A DNA stretch of 64,000 nucleotides, taken from Paenibacillus ehimensis NBRC 15659. GTDB taxonomy: Bacteria; Bacillota; Bacilli; Paenibacillales; NBRC-103111. The stretch lies in assembly GCF_004000785.1 (NCBI RefSeq), contig NZ_BILX01000007.1:62001-126000 (forward strand). Reading direction: 5' to 3'. Positions 19,270 through 27,625 of this stretch are shown one piece after another. The position numbers and the translations under genes are program-made. Position 1 is the stretch's first letter. Each line of letters opens with the position of its first letter. The notes under the pieces were generated by a model that did not search any database, was not told the DNA's origin, and saw nothing but the letters and a program-made list of their open reading frames with translations.

Positions 19270-19740
19270 CTACTGATCTTGATTTTTCTTACTCCATCTA
19301 TTTATTAAAGGCTCATAATATTCGTATATTTCAAAAATCACCGTATAACAGAGGGTCAGGGTTGCAATTCCCAAATGCGAAATTGAAATATCCGTTAAAT
19401 AATAATCCAGAATATAGATGAATAAATAAGTTACGAGATACGTTGTTACCATATCGAATATATTTTTGTAAACCTCGCGCCCTTTAAATACACTTTCTTT
19501 AATTACTTCAAGGATAAAGCCAATAACCAAATTAAATGGACTAAAAATAACTATGGCAATTGAAAAAAGAAATCCAACACTATTTGTTTTAATTTGAATT
19601 CCCAGCAAGGGGATTTTTGATAAACCTATGATTAGTAAAAAATTCAAGCCAACAAATAACCCAATCGAACCTACTACAAGAATACATAGAAGAATAACGA
19701 ATATTATCTTCCAGAAAATCGGAGTTTTTGTCAAAGTCAT
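19270..19740 (-). CDS. small membrane protein, YrvL-like
   Basis: 156 residues from the ATG at 19740 (a TTG at 19764 is in frame). Four or more hydrophobic segments are visible: IIFVILLCILVVGSIGLFV, LLIIGLSKIPLLGI, FLFSIAIVIFSPFNLV and YLVTYLFIYILDYYL. The pattern of a long N-terminal hairpin, an aspartate in the third segment and the ending resembles the regulatory protein YrvL family of Bacillales; I am not certain. It lies on the same strand as the upstream protease gene, with two hairpins in between. Confidence 0.5.
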   Translation of the reverse strand: MTLTKTPIFWKIIFVILLCILVVGSIGLFVGLNFLLIIGLSKIPLLGIQIKTNSVGFLFSIAIVIFSPFNLVIGFILEVIKESVFKGREVYKNIFDMVTTYLVTYLFIYILDYYLTDISISHLGIATLTLCYTVIFEIYEYYEPLINRWSKKNQDQ

Positions 19741-19760
19741 CGCTCCAATTGAGAAATCAA

Positions 19761-19788
19761 GCAAGCCCCGACGTATATCGAGGCTTGC
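19761..19788 (-). promoter_or_regulatory. strong hairpin upstream of the YrvL-like gene
   Basis: GCAAGCC at 19761-19767 pairs with GGCTTGC at 19782-19788, with additional CGA/TCG pairing inside, 20 bases before the ATG of the minus-strand gene. No T-tract follows, so it is not a simple terminator; it could affect translation or mRNA stability of that gene. Confidence 0.4.
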
Positions 19789-19910
19789 CTAGTTGGTTAA
19801 GATTCTAAATTCTTCTGCTCTATATATTGGCTGGCGAATGAGTTGTGGAAAACGTTCAATATCCAGTCATATAGTTTGTTTTTTTTAGAATACGCGTTAA
19901 TAACACACTA

Positions 19911-19948
19911 ACCACTACACACATCTCATATGCGATGCGTGTAGTGGT
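19911..19948 (-). terminator. hairpin downstream of the protease gene
   Basis: ACCACTACAC (19911-19920) pairs with GTGTAGTGGT (19939-19948), with a partly paired middle, starting 14 bases after the protease stop on the minus strand. The T-tract after the hairpin is weak, so it may be a 3'-end structure instead of a full terminator. Confidence 0.5.
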
Positions 19949-19961
19949 ATTGAAAAAAATT

Positions 19962-21218
19962 TTAATTACCTACTATAGCATTTATTCCTAAATCATTTTC
20001 TACCAGTGAAGCTTGAGAGTATATAGATTCGTTAGCGCCAGAAGCTTTCAGGACTCCAGCTAAGGCAGAGTTATATCCACTTTCTTTAAATACAGGACCT
20101 CCACTATCTCCTTGCTGGGAAAGGAAAGACGCGGATCGTAAATTAGTCATCCAAGGTCCAAATATTCCGGTTGACATAGTTTTGTTTTTTAAAGTACCGC
20201 ATCGAATACTTTTCGATGTATCTCCAAAACTGCAAACATAGTCCCCAACCATGTCACTATATGCCTGTTGAACCTCTGTAAATGGTCTTACAGATAACGA
20301 ACCGATGTATCTAGACGTTGTATTATCACTTGAAGTTTGAATTGCCATAGAATCTGAGTTATTGACATTATTATATTTTGTTACAGGGCCAATGGCTGAG
20401 CCATTATAGTACCATGTCTCCCCCAGTGTACCGCAGTGCCCCGCTGTGACGATATAATAATTGGAATCATATCTTCCTCTTGCGCTAAAAGCTGATGTGC
20501 AGCTTTTCGTATTACTTCTAATGCCAGATCCGCCAATAATCGCTCGGTCAACGGGGCTCCATGAATTATCTACTTTGAATTGTACAAAGTCTTTGCCAAA
20601 CTTCTCGTTTACATCAGCAATTAGCGCTGGGTCGTTATCTTTAATGCTAATTACTAATTTATTTTCTTGAACGGACAGTTCTAAATAGTTGATTTTAGTT
20701 GGGTCCTTTGCAAAATACTTGTCCATTTCATTTTTCTTTTCTTCTAATTGAGCATAAGAGAATTGTGTATCATAAAATTCCACATTTTTATGTGGAAAGT
20801 TACTTTGAATAGTCTGTTTGATTTCATTTTTACTTGCGTTTTGGGTTATTCCAACTTTTAAAACTCCTCCGCTAGAATTATGTGAAAAATACATTCCTCC
20901 AAAAACGTCCTTTAAACTCTTTTGAATTATTCCATCCCTGAGTTTCTTTGCATCCTCGATGACTTGGTTCCGATTATTCAAATCTTTAAATTCCTCGTCG
21001 TTCAAAGCTATTCCAAAAAGCTTCTTCCTTTCAACAAATGCAGCACTTTTGTTAACATCTTTGATGAAATTATCATCGGTATTCAACCCTAGTTCGGCCC
21101 GAAACCTCTTTTCTTGCGAAATGTCCTCTATCTCATTTCCTTGAGCCTGGATGACTGAAGGAAGAAATAGAGTAATGGAGAGTGACATTGCCATGCAGAT
21201 TCCTTTGATTTTTTTCAT
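19962..21218 (-). CDS. secreted trypsin-like serine protease with pro-region
   Basis: 418 residues. Residues 1-25 are a signal peptide (KKIKGICMAMSLSITLF..., cleavage near AQG). Residues 26-225 look like a pro-region typical of streptogrisin/alpha-lytic-type (S1) proteases, rich in Lys/Glu with an ENKLVISI strand. The mature domain has the catalytic triad: His261 in VTAGHC, Asp289 in NNSDSMA, Ser372 in QGDSGGPV. Cysteine pairs (240/262 and 329/340) suit extracellular disulfides. The start is ATG with AGGAGG upstream. Product is presumably an extracellular protease activated by pro-region removal; substrate unknown. Confidence 0.88.
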   Translation of the reverse strand: MKKIKGICMAMSLSITLFLPSVIQAQGNEIEDISQEKRFRAELGLNTDDNFIKDVNKSAAFVERKKLFGIALNDEEFKDLNNRNQVIEDAKKLRDGIIQKSLKDVFGGMYFSHNSSGGVLKVGITQNASKNEIKQTIQSNFPHKNVEFYDTQFSYAQLEEKKNEMDKYFAKDPTKINYLELSVQENKLVISIKDNDPALIADVNEKFGKDFVQFKVDNSWSPVDRAIIGGSGIRSNTKSCTSAFSARGRYDSNYYIVTAGHCGTLGETWYYNGSAIGPVTKYNNVNNSDSMAIQTSSDNTTSRYIGSLSVRPFTEVQQAYSDMVGDYVCSFGDTSKSIRCGTLKNKTMSTGIFGPWMTNLRSASFLSQQGDSGGPVFKESGYNSALAGVLKASGANESIYSQASLVENDLGINAIVGN

Positions 21219-21395
21219 TCAATTGCCTCCTAAAATTTTTTTTGATTCAAGAAAGTATTAAAATTTATATATAAATACTCATTGAATCCATATTTTGAAA
21301 AGAAAAAGAGGAATAATGTAAATATCTATGGTCGTATAATAAAATATGGTAAAATGTACAAGTAGTAAAAAATCATTTAGGATGGTGCTGAAAAA

Positions 21396-22106
21396 ATGAA
21401 AAAGTTAATCTCCGGTTTAACTGTGGGGGTAGTTCTATCAACATGTACGATTGCTTATTCCTCTGACACGATTCAGGCAACTTTATTCCCTGCAAAGCTA
21501 ACATTTAATGGAGTAGAAAAAAAGCTTCCGCAAGACTACGCTGTTTTCAACTATAATGGGCACGCATATCTTCCTATTCGTTTTATTGCGGAAAATATGA
21601 ATGCAGGGATTCGATACGACGAGAAGTCCAAAAGTATTTCCGTAAATTATTCAGACCCAAGAGAGAAGTTGGCTTTATTAAGCTCTATAAAACAAAAAGA
21701 CCAGTATGTCCTTTCAATTCATTCGGCTAAAGAAACCTATAGCGAGGGAGATGCAATTAATGTCTGGGGAAGTCTAAGCTTTAGAGGAAATGAAGTAAAA
21801 ATCAGCCATGGAGCCCCTTTGTTAACCTTTTCCCTAAAAGATGAGTCCGGTTATATACTTGAACAATATTCGGAACTAAGTTCAACAACCGATCAATTGA
21901 AGACAAATAACGAATATATGGTGTCCTTGCCTAATAACTTTGTTCGTGAATATTATTTTCAGAAAAATAATCTCAAAAATGAAGATGATTACAATAAAAC
22001 TTCTTTGACTCTAGGGAAAGGAAAATATACCATAGGGCTCAGAGCGAATTTCTCTGATGGCACAGAACAAAATATCACAACTGAGATCGATATAGTCGTT
22101 CACTAG
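21396..22106 (+). CDS. secreted copper amine oxidase N-terminal-like domain protein
   Basis: 236 residues. Signal peptide at 1-22 (KKLISGLTVGVVLSTCTIAYS). Residues about 30-85 match the copper amine oxidase N-terminal domain common on Paenibacillus exported proteins (NGVEKKLPQDYAVFNYNG, then YLPIRFIAENMNAGIRYDE). The remaining 140 residues look like a beta-sandwich domain (YSEGDAINVWGSL, LTFSLKDESGYIL), perhaps an Ig-like or intracellular proteinase-inhibitor-like fold. The function is unknown; it is divergent from the protease gene, with a 177-bp gap that must contain promoters for both. Confidence 0.75.
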   Translation: MKKLISGLTVGVVLSTCTIAYSSDTIQATLFPAKLTFNGVEKKLPQDYAVFNYNGHAYLPIRFIAENMNAGIRYDEKSKSISVNYSDPREKLALLSSIKQKDQYVLSIHSAKETYSEGDAINVWGSLSFRGNEVKISHGAPLLTFSLKDESGYILEQYSELSSTTDQLKTNNEYMVSLPNNFVREYYFQKNNLKNEDDYNKTSLTLGKGKYTIGLRANFSDGTEQNITTEIDIVVH

Positions 22107-22643
22107 GTTGGGAGCAGATGAAAATGCGGTTCTTAATGAATAAAATTTGATGACGAACCGTACATACATAATTTAACATAAGAAACAAATATATTTTAAT
22201 GAGTAAAAATATATAAATTTATAATTTATTTGGGATATATCCTTGGTTTTTTTGGGATTTATCCCATTTGTCTCTTATCAATAGCGAAAGTTACCTTTTA
22301 AATTATTTCAATAAGCGTTAAAATTGATCCCTCGATTAAATTCCTTAATTGCTGATCGTTAATCCTTTCTCTCCCGCAAAAGCCCAACTGTTTCCCCTTG
22401 TGTTTAATCAAAGAAGCAACAATATCAATATTGCCTTCCGATAACATCATCTTGAATGCCACGTTCTTTCAATTGTTCAATTTCTTTTTTAGTTCCGATT
22501 TTTTCAATAAACTTTGTTCAGTTTCTTTTATCTCAAGCAAGAATTAGGGGATATCATGATAAACGGTTAATTGTAAGATGAAACATACTTTGTTATAATT
22601 AACCATCGTATAATATTGAATAAAAAGGAAGGTATGTATTACG
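22107..22643. other. intergenic with a minus-strand coding relic
   Basis: AT-rich gap. On the minus strand 22450-22298 a 50-codon frame begins MMLSEGNIDIVASLIKHKGK and ends at TAA; upstream of it the frame that reads KETEQSLLKKSELKKK is broken from it by a shift. Together they look like the remains of one gene. A TATAAT at about 22609 lies before the next gene. Nothing else is supported. Confidence 0.4.
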
Positions 22644-23917
22644 ATGGATATTCATGCTAAGTTCCAGAATAAAACCATCTCAGATATCATCTTCCAACTT
22701 AGAAAAGAGAAAAACTTGACATATTCAGAGCTTAAGAACTAACAGGTGTCAGCAGAAGTGTGCTGTATCGAATTGATCGTGGGGAGACGAAACATCCTGG
22801 ATTTAGAACTGTAAAAGCCATCGCCACAGTATTTCCCACTCATTATAAAGAAATTATGGAGTACTACATTCAAGACGAGGAACGAATAGATGTTTTGTTT
22901 GAGATACTTAGTGAAATAGTTAATATAGAGGAGCGCTCTTCTTTAGTGCCAATGGTTGCTTTGAAGATACTACAATCCCCTCAAGGTGAGACGGAGGATA
23001 ACTTACAGCGTTTATATGATTTTACTGGCAAGATAAGCGATTCTGCTTTGAAAGTGATACTTTATAAAGCAATTGTTAAATATTCCAGAGAGCATGGAGT
23101 AATGCAATATTTAGCCAAAGGATTGCTACAAAAGCACTTAATAGAACGACTCGATTTAATGCGATTGGAACAATCTTATCAAGATGGTCAGGAAATTTTA
23201 CATTACACCAACTTTTTATCTTTTGAGGAACAAATCACTTTATATATGAGAATGGGATTACTGGCTTTTGCAGTAAAAAAATACGATGACTGTATCCAGT
23301 TGTGCCAGACCGGAATTGTTATGGAGAATAAAGATACCGAATTAAAAGCAAGAGTGTATCTTGCAATGATTAACTCATATTTAATATTAAAAAACTATGA
23401 AGAAGTGGAAAGAAATCTAGATATTTTCGAAAAATTTAATTATGAATTTGTCTCAGAATCAGCGAAAATTACACGTGCCATAACAAAAGCGAGAAAAAAG
23501 GAGTACGAAGTAGCCTTACCTTTGCTTCAAAAATACTTGGAAGAACTGAGTAGGAGCTATAAGATTCATATAGCGGACGAACTTTTTGAAATTTACTTTG
23601 AGATGGGCGATTTGAATGCATGTGAGAAACTAATAGAAAGAGAAAAAGACTTCTTGCCAGTAGATACGAACGGTCCTCAAATATGCAAAGCGATTGGGAA
23701 ATACTACTTGCAGAAAGGGGAGTATCAATTTACCCTTGGATTCATTGACGAGGGAATCCAAAGTATCCTGAAAAGTATGGATTCATATGGGAGAGTGAAT
23801 GCATTTAAGGAAAGAGAAGAATGTATGAACAAAATTGTTAATTATTGCATAAAAAGTAGAAATACAATAAAATTAAAACATCTCCTTCTCATGAAGGAGG
23901 TATATAGTCGCAAATAA
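22644..23917 (+). pseudogene. XRE/TPR quorum-sensing receptor, AloR/Rap-like, one-base frameshift
   Basis: Begins with an XRE-type helix-turn-helix: SDIIFQLRKEKNLTYSELK, then a stop at 22740 in this frame. The next frame continues ELTGVSRSVLYRIDRGETKHPG, so a single missing G near 22736 (AAG-GAA reduced to AAGAA) breaks the gene. The following 370 residues are helical repeats of TPR type (FLSFEEQITLYMRMGL, AKITRAITKARKKEYEVALP). HTH plus TPR is the architecture of RRNPP receptors (PlcR, Rgg, AimR, and the AloR family in Paenibacillus). A tiny secreted-peptide gene lies 35 bp downstream, as in such pairs. Either the receptor is inactive or the indel is a sequence error. Confidence 0.75.
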
Positions 23918-23952
23918 GGTCTTTGAATTAATCTTATTCGGAGGCGAGTGTT

Positions 23953-24081
23953 ATGAAAAAGAAAGTGCTATTGGCAGTCTTGTCTTTAGTTTTTGTTATA
24001 ACTTTGAGCAATTTTCCACCAGATGTAACTCAAAAACCGGGTCATATTATCCAATATAGCGAGGTTGAACCCGGCTTGTAA
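23953..24081 (+). CDS. signal pro-peptide of an RRNPP-type pair (AloP/Phr-like)
   Basis: 42 codons, ATG with GGAGGCGA upstream. The N-terminus is a clean Sec signal (KKKVLLAVLSLVFVITLS) followed by a short polar tail (NFPPDVTQKPG..., ending SEVEPGL). Short exported precursors encoded directly after an HTH-TPR receptor are processed to 5-10-residue signals that are re-imported. Position, size and tail fit that role. The mature peptide cannot be defined from sequence alone. A terminator follows at once, so receptor and peptide form one unit. Confidence 0.7.
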   Translation: MKKKVLLAVLSLVFVITLSNFPPDVTQKPGHIIQYSEVEPGL

Positions 24082-24111
24082 AAATGATACTGAACATAAA
24101 TATGTTATGAA

Positions 24112-24141
24112 AAACAGGTGCTAGTTGGCACCTGTTTTTTT
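24112..24141 (+). terminator. terminator after the pro-peptide gene
   Basis: AACAGGTGC / GCACCTGTT stem with a 6-base loop and seven Ts, 30 bases after the peptide stop. Confidence 0.9.
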
Positions 24142-24228
24142 ATTCCACAAATGTAAACAAATCGTGAATAAAAGGAATAGCTGATATGCTAATGCTATTA
24201 CAGCCTAATCTGAAAGGGGAATTTTTCC

Positions 24229-24450
24229 ATGGGTGTATTGGCATCTAGAAAGGAGGATCATGCCCAATACGATATTAGCCATTTCAGTGACGAAGCATTG
24301 CAAAACGTTATGGAAAACATCCTGAGCCAAATGGAAGAAGCAGTACAGCAAGGCAAAAGCTTAACGAGCGAACATATGGTCCAACTGAGCCAACAGTTAG
24401 ATAAGTACATTTTAATCGTCCAAACTAGGAAGATGGGGTGTATAAGCTGA
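24229..24450 (+). CDS. Spo0E-like aspartyl-phosphate phosphatase
   Basis: 73 residues, predicted as two helices. The second helix holds the Spo0E-family signature S-x2-L-D (LSQQLDKYI). The first helix (EALQNVMENILSQMEEAV) fits the antiparallel partner. Members dephosphorylate Spo0A~P or related regulators and delay sporulation. Ribosome binding site AAAGGGGA before the ATG. It lies between a peptide-signalling pair and an AbrB-like regulator, a cluster with a theme of transition-state control. Confidence 0.65.
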   Translation: MGVLASRKEDHAQYDISHFSDEALQNVMENILSQMEEAVQQGKSLTSEHMVQLSQQLDKYILIVQTRKMGCIS

Positions 24451-24503
24451 GCCACTTTTTGAATATCAGCTCAAATCAATACTGTTCATTTTGAGGTGTG
24501 TTG

Positions 24504-24980
24504 ATGCAAGAGGGTAGAGTGACCGGGGTTGTTAGAGTGGTAGATGATTTCGGGAGAATTGTAATCCCTACGGAGGTTAGGCGTGTTTTGAATTTAGATC
24601 CTAATGTCAGGACAGAGTATTTCTATGATGACGAGAGAAAGGCGATTATGGTTTATAAATACCGCGCCAAAGAATGTTTGTTCTGTTTAGGCCAGCAGCA
24701 AATCATATATTTCAAAAAGTTCTATATTTGTATGCCATGCATTCAAAGCCTTCCGGCGCTTCAAGTTTTCCTTGAACGAGTGGAACGTGAACGGGCAGAT
24801 GCGGCACAAAAAGCTCTTGCGAAAAAGAAAAGAATGACGGCAAGAAGGAAAGAAACCTTGGATCGCCTGCATCAAGCGATGAAGGAAAACCCGAAAGCTT
24901 CGCAAAAGGAACTTGCTGAAATCTTAGGAATTTCACAATCATGGATCAGTCAACTGCTCAGGAAGCATGGAGTTTCATAA
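24504..24980 (+). CDS. AbrB-like transition regulator with zinc knuckle and C-terminal HTH
   Basis: 158 residues. Residues 1-45 are an AbrB/SpoVT swapped-hairpin DNA-binding domain (VVRVVDDFGRIVIPTEVRR). Residues 53-76 carry two CxxC pairs (CLFC and CMPC), a likely zinc site. A basic helix follows (AQKALAKKKRMTARRKE), then a C-terminal winged or HTH segment (ASQKELAEILGISQSWISQ). I chose the ATG with GAGG 7 bases upstream; GTG at 24498 is in frame. Having both an AbrB domain and an HTH in one small protein is unusual. Targets unknown. Confidence 0.75.
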   Translation: MQEGRVTGVVRVVDDFGRIVIPTEVRRVLNLDPNVRTEYFYDDERKAIMVYKYRAKECLFCLGQQQIIYFKKFYICMPCIQSLPALQVFLERVERERADAAQKALAKKKRMTARRKETLDRLHQAMKENPKASQKELAEILGISQSWISQLLRKHGVS

Positions 24981-25123
24981 ATGTGCTAACTCTTTCGATA
25001 ATTGCTTTTATTCGCTTATACCGAATGAGAAAATACATGGCAATTTTGCATATTGAAGACGGAATCTAAATTATTTCAACCGAAATATCTACAATGATTA
25101 TGATAATGGAAACAGGTGGGTGA

Positions 25124-25276
25124 ATGTCCATTAATCGTGTTCAAGATGTAAGCGAATTAATCAAGCTTACTGGCGAACGTGCAAAATTAGCCCATTTCCA
25201 TCCATCGAGTATAGCTATATACTTATGTCATGGGCATGGAAATAGCCCTAAAACGGGGAAGGGAATGGTAGTATGA
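25124..25276 (+). CDS. small ORF upstream of the cat leader
   Basis: 50 codons with AGGTGGGTGA just before the ATG (MSINRVQDVSELIKLTGERA...). Its TGA overlaps the start codon of the cat leader peptide (ATGA), so translation of the two could be coupled. No family recognised. It may be the remnant of a gene disrupted when the cat cassette arrived, or part of the induction leader. Confidence 0.4.
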   Translation: MSINRVQDVSELIKLTGERAKLAHFHPSSIAIYLCHGHGNSPKTGKGMVV

Positions 25277-25302
25277 AACGAGCAAGCGAGTTAACCTCCT
25301 AA
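25273..25302 (+). CDS. leader peptide of the cat attenuator
   Basis: Nine codons, MKRASELTS, preceded by GGGAAGGGAA. The reading frame runs into the 5' arm of the hairpin that hides the cat ribosome binding site. In characterised cat genes a ribosome stalled by chloramphenicol on such a leader opens the hairpin. Position relative to the stem fits that mechanism. Confidence 0.7.
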   Translation: MKRASELTS

Positions 25303-25330
25303 AATACGCACTTTACTATTTTAGGAGGTT
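25293..25330 (+). promoter_or_regulatory. translational attenuator hairpin of cat
   Basis: A perfect 14-bp stem: AACCTCCTAAAATA (25293-25306) with TATTTTAGGAGGTT (25317-25330), loop of 10. The 3' arm contains AGGAGG, the ribosome binding site for the cat start 8 bases further on. This is the standard chloramphenicol-inducible attenuator design. Confidence 0.9.
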
Positions 25331-25336
25331 ATCCAA

Positions 25337-25990
25337 TTGAACTTCACTGTAATCGATATGAACAAATGGGAAAGACGGGCGTACTTCGAACATTTTATGA
25401 ATGTGACCAGATGTACATTCAGCATAACGGCCAACTTGAACGTTACCAAACTAATCCCAACCCTTCGGGCAAAAGGCATCAAGCTTTGTCCTGCGTTTCT
25501 TTATATGGTTACAAGAACGGTGAATGCGCACCGCGAATTTCGGGTTTGTTTCAATAAAGATGGGGAATTGGGGTATTGGAAAAACATGCAGCCCAGCTTT
25601 ACCTTTTTTCATAAAGATGACAAAACGTTTTCTACCATGTGGACCGATTTTTCCAATGACTTCGGACTGTTTCATCAAAACTATTTGGATGATATGAACA
25701 CGTATGGCGAAGTAAAGGGCTTATCTGCAAAAGGAAATGAGCCGCCGAATACGATCAATGTTTCATGTATTCCCTGGGTTAGCTTTACCGGGTTCAATCT
25801 GAATATTTATACGGATGGGCGGTATTTGCTGCCGATTACGACGTGCGGCAAATATTTTGAACAAGCCGGCGAAATTTTGCTGCCCGTTTCTTTGCAGGTT
25901 CATCATGCGGTTTGCGACGGATACCATGCCGGTATTTTTATGAATGAATTGCAGGAGATGGTTGATAATTGCGAGCAATGGTTGCTCTAA
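25337..25990 (+). CDS. cat: chloramphenicol acetyltransferase, type A
   Basis: 217 residues, the normal length for CatA enzymes, which acetylate chloramphenicol with acetyl-CoA in the cytoplasm as a trimer. The active-site signature is present as QVHHAVCDGYH, with catalytic His about residue 190. The N-terminus (MNFTVIDMNKWERRAYFEHF) is also typical. Starts with TTG, 8 bases after AGGAGG. Preceded by leader peptide and attenuator hairpin, followed by its own terminator; a self-contained resistance cassette in an AT-rich accessory region. Confidence 0.92.
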   Translation: MNFTVIDMNKWERRAYFEHFMNVTRCTFSITANLNVTKLIPTLRAKGIKLCPAFLYMVTRTVNAHREFRVCFNKDGELGYWKNMQPSFTFFHKDDKTFSTMWTDFSNDFGLFHQNYLDDMNTYGEVKGLSAKGNEPPNTINVSCIPWVSFTGFNLNIYTDGRYLLPITTCGKYFEQAGEILLPVSLQVHHAVCDGYHAGIFMNELQEMVDNCEQWLL

Positions 25991-26006
25991 CAATTCCAGC
26001 TATGTT

Positions 26007-26032
26007 AAGAGGGGCGTGCCCCCTCTTTTTTT
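26007..26032 (+). terminator. terminator after cat
   Basis: AAGAGGGG / CCCCTCTT stem with a short GCGTGC loop region and seven Ts. Confidence 0.9.
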
Positions 26033-26277
26033 GCGTTCAATTTATTTTGCTTCAGAAATAACTAACCAAATCTCCATCACGCAACACTTCAAGGGCTAAT
26101 CTCTCCGTCATATTGCAACCTGGCCTAGTTTTTCATCCTTGTCGTTAAAGAAAGCAAGGTTGGTTCCAATCTCGGCTTTTCTAGACATTTTAACCGTTTG
26201 ACACTTCCCTTGAATTATAATTAAGATATGAGTTAATCAGGGCTTTGCATTTTGGACTACGAAGGGAAGATAGGACC

Positions 26278-27204
26278 TTGATTCATATACTAGTTGATCC
26301 GACAGACAAAACAGCCTGGTATCCTAACTATTTATCCGGATTAAGAAAAGGACTTCAAGAAGCGAATGTTGATTTTAGATTCAGTCCAGATTTGCCTGAA
26401 AATCCAGATGATGTGGTCTTGATTACAAGATATACATTATTCGACTTGATTCGTCAGGCTAAGCCTACGCCAAAGCATCTCATTATTATGGAGCATGACG
26501 TATGGAATCCTTTTACCAATGTCGTTGATCCGGAGACATTATGGATTTTTCAACATCCATCTTGTAAGGCGATTCTGTATACCAATCCGTCGATGTTGGA
26601 ATGGGGAGAAAGGTCAACGGGTCCTAACAGTTCCGTTAAAGTTATTGCAGCCGGCTTTCCATATGATCATGAGAAGATCAATGCAATTATTGACGAGACC
26701 AAACCAACGAAAGACCGAGAGAAATTGGTTGTATTTCCCGGACGATTGAATGAGTTCTATCAACCGTACCTATCGGTTAGAATGGCAATGGAACTCAAGG
26801 ATAAGGGGTATCGAACCGTGATTACCTCTCCTGTTGAGCCGCAGATCCATTACCCTGTGAGCTTGTGGAGGGATTTGGGCATTGAAGTTGGGAAGTTACC
26901 CCAGCAAGAGTATTACCGACTTCTGTCAAAGGCAAAGGCTGCCATTTCAGTAACGATCGGCGGAAGTTTAACCTTAGCATTATACGAGGCATACTTGCTT
27001 GGGGCAAAACCCATCATTCCTATGGATGTAAATGGACGACCCCCCTTCACTGAAATTTATGAGCCAAGATATGATATCTTAAATCCGCGTGAAGCGTTAC
27101 GAATGATTGATGATGATACAGAAATTCATATCGATAAAAAGTGGTTCGACTATAGACGCTATGTTGAGATATTGCTAGACACCATTGATTCTTGTTGTAA
27201 ATAA
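26278..27204 (+). CDS. glycosyltransferase-like protein (GT-B fold)
   Basis: 308 residues from TTG at 26278 (AGG a few bases upstream; TTG at 26245 is also in frame). The second half has GT-B/family-1 features: VVFPGRLNEFYQPYL (start of the donor-binding domain), then SKAKAAISVTIGGSLTLALYEA and GAKPIIPMD, resembling the E-x7-E-type donor site. The N-terminal half (LIHILVDPTDKTAWYPNYL) is the acceptor domain. Substrate unknown; the gene stands next to a tiny ORF and no polysaccharide cluster is evident. The 200-bp gap upstream holds only a 26-codon minus-strand ORF (26188-26108) that I do not count as a gene. Confidence 0.55.
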   Translation: MIHILVDPTDKTAWYPNYLSGLRKGLQEANVDFRFSPDLPENPDDVVLITRYTLFDLIRQAKPTPKHLIIMEHDVWNPFTNVVDPETLWIFQHPSCKAILYTNPSMLEWGERSTGPNSSVKVIAAGFPYDHEKINAIIDETKPTKDREKLVVFPGRLNEFYQPYLSVRMAMELKDKGYRTVITSPVEPQIHYPVSLWRDLGIEVGKLPQQEYYRLLSKAKAAISVTIGGSLTLALYEAYLLGAKPIIPMDVNGRPPFTEIYEPRYDILNPREALRMIDDDTEIHIDKKWFDYRRYVEILLDTIDSCCK

Positions 27205-27224
27205 CGAACAAAGGAGACAGAGAG

Positions 27225-27413
27225 GTGAATAATGAATTTGAAAAATATCGAAGTGACATCCAAGGATCGGTTCAAGAACGAGTTAGAACCGCGCTTTGTA
27301 GCCCGGACTTAAGCATTGAACAAAAAAGGAAGATGCTAAAATTCATTAGGCCTGAGCAATTGGAGTTCTTCCTTAAAACAATCCCCAAAGAAATCCGAGA
27401 GCAGATTACTTAA
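27225..27413 (+). CDS. small hypothetical protein
   Basis: 62 codons from a GTG with GGAGA upstream. Charged and helical (FEKYRSDIQGSVQERVRTAL, then IEQKRKMLKFIRPEQLEFFL). Follows the glycosyltransferase gene by 20 bp and ends at a good terminator, so the two likely form an operon. No family recognised. Confidence 0.55.
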   Translation: MNNEFEKYRSDIQGSVQERVRTALCSPDLSIEQKRKMLKFIRPEQLEFFLKTIPKEIREQIT

Positions 27414-27425
27414 TTCACTCCTCGG

Positions 27426-27466
27426 CAAGCTGGCGTCAAAACTAAACTGTCGTCAGCTTGTTTATC
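27426..27466 (+). terminator. terminator after the small ORF
   Basis: CAAGCTGGCG (27426-27435) pairs with CGTCAGCTTG (27451-27460), followed by TTTATCTT. Confidence 0.75.
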
Positions 27467-27625
27467 TTGCTATGCTCCTTCTAAAACCCCATTCTGCCCC
27501 TGTACATAAATGATGCGCCCAAACCCACTGTCGTAATACTTTCGCCCTGTTCGGTGGCTCCAAACTATGGAATAATCATCCTCAGGAAGACAACGCCGCA
27601 AGGCGCGCAGCTTCCGGCAAAATCT
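27467..27625. other. intergenic, possible minus-strand coding relic
   Basis: On the minus strand a frame with no clear start reads LPEDDYSIVWSHRTGRKYY and on to a TAA near 27475. It is protein-like but lacks a start and ribosome binding site, so it may be a C-terminal relic. Its upstream part runs into the tandem hairpins. Confidence 0.3.

Noticed and set aside
25451-25993. Minus-strand and shifted-frame ORFs over the cat gene
   Set aside because: They overlap an intact enzyme with active-site signature, attenuator and terminator; no own signals.
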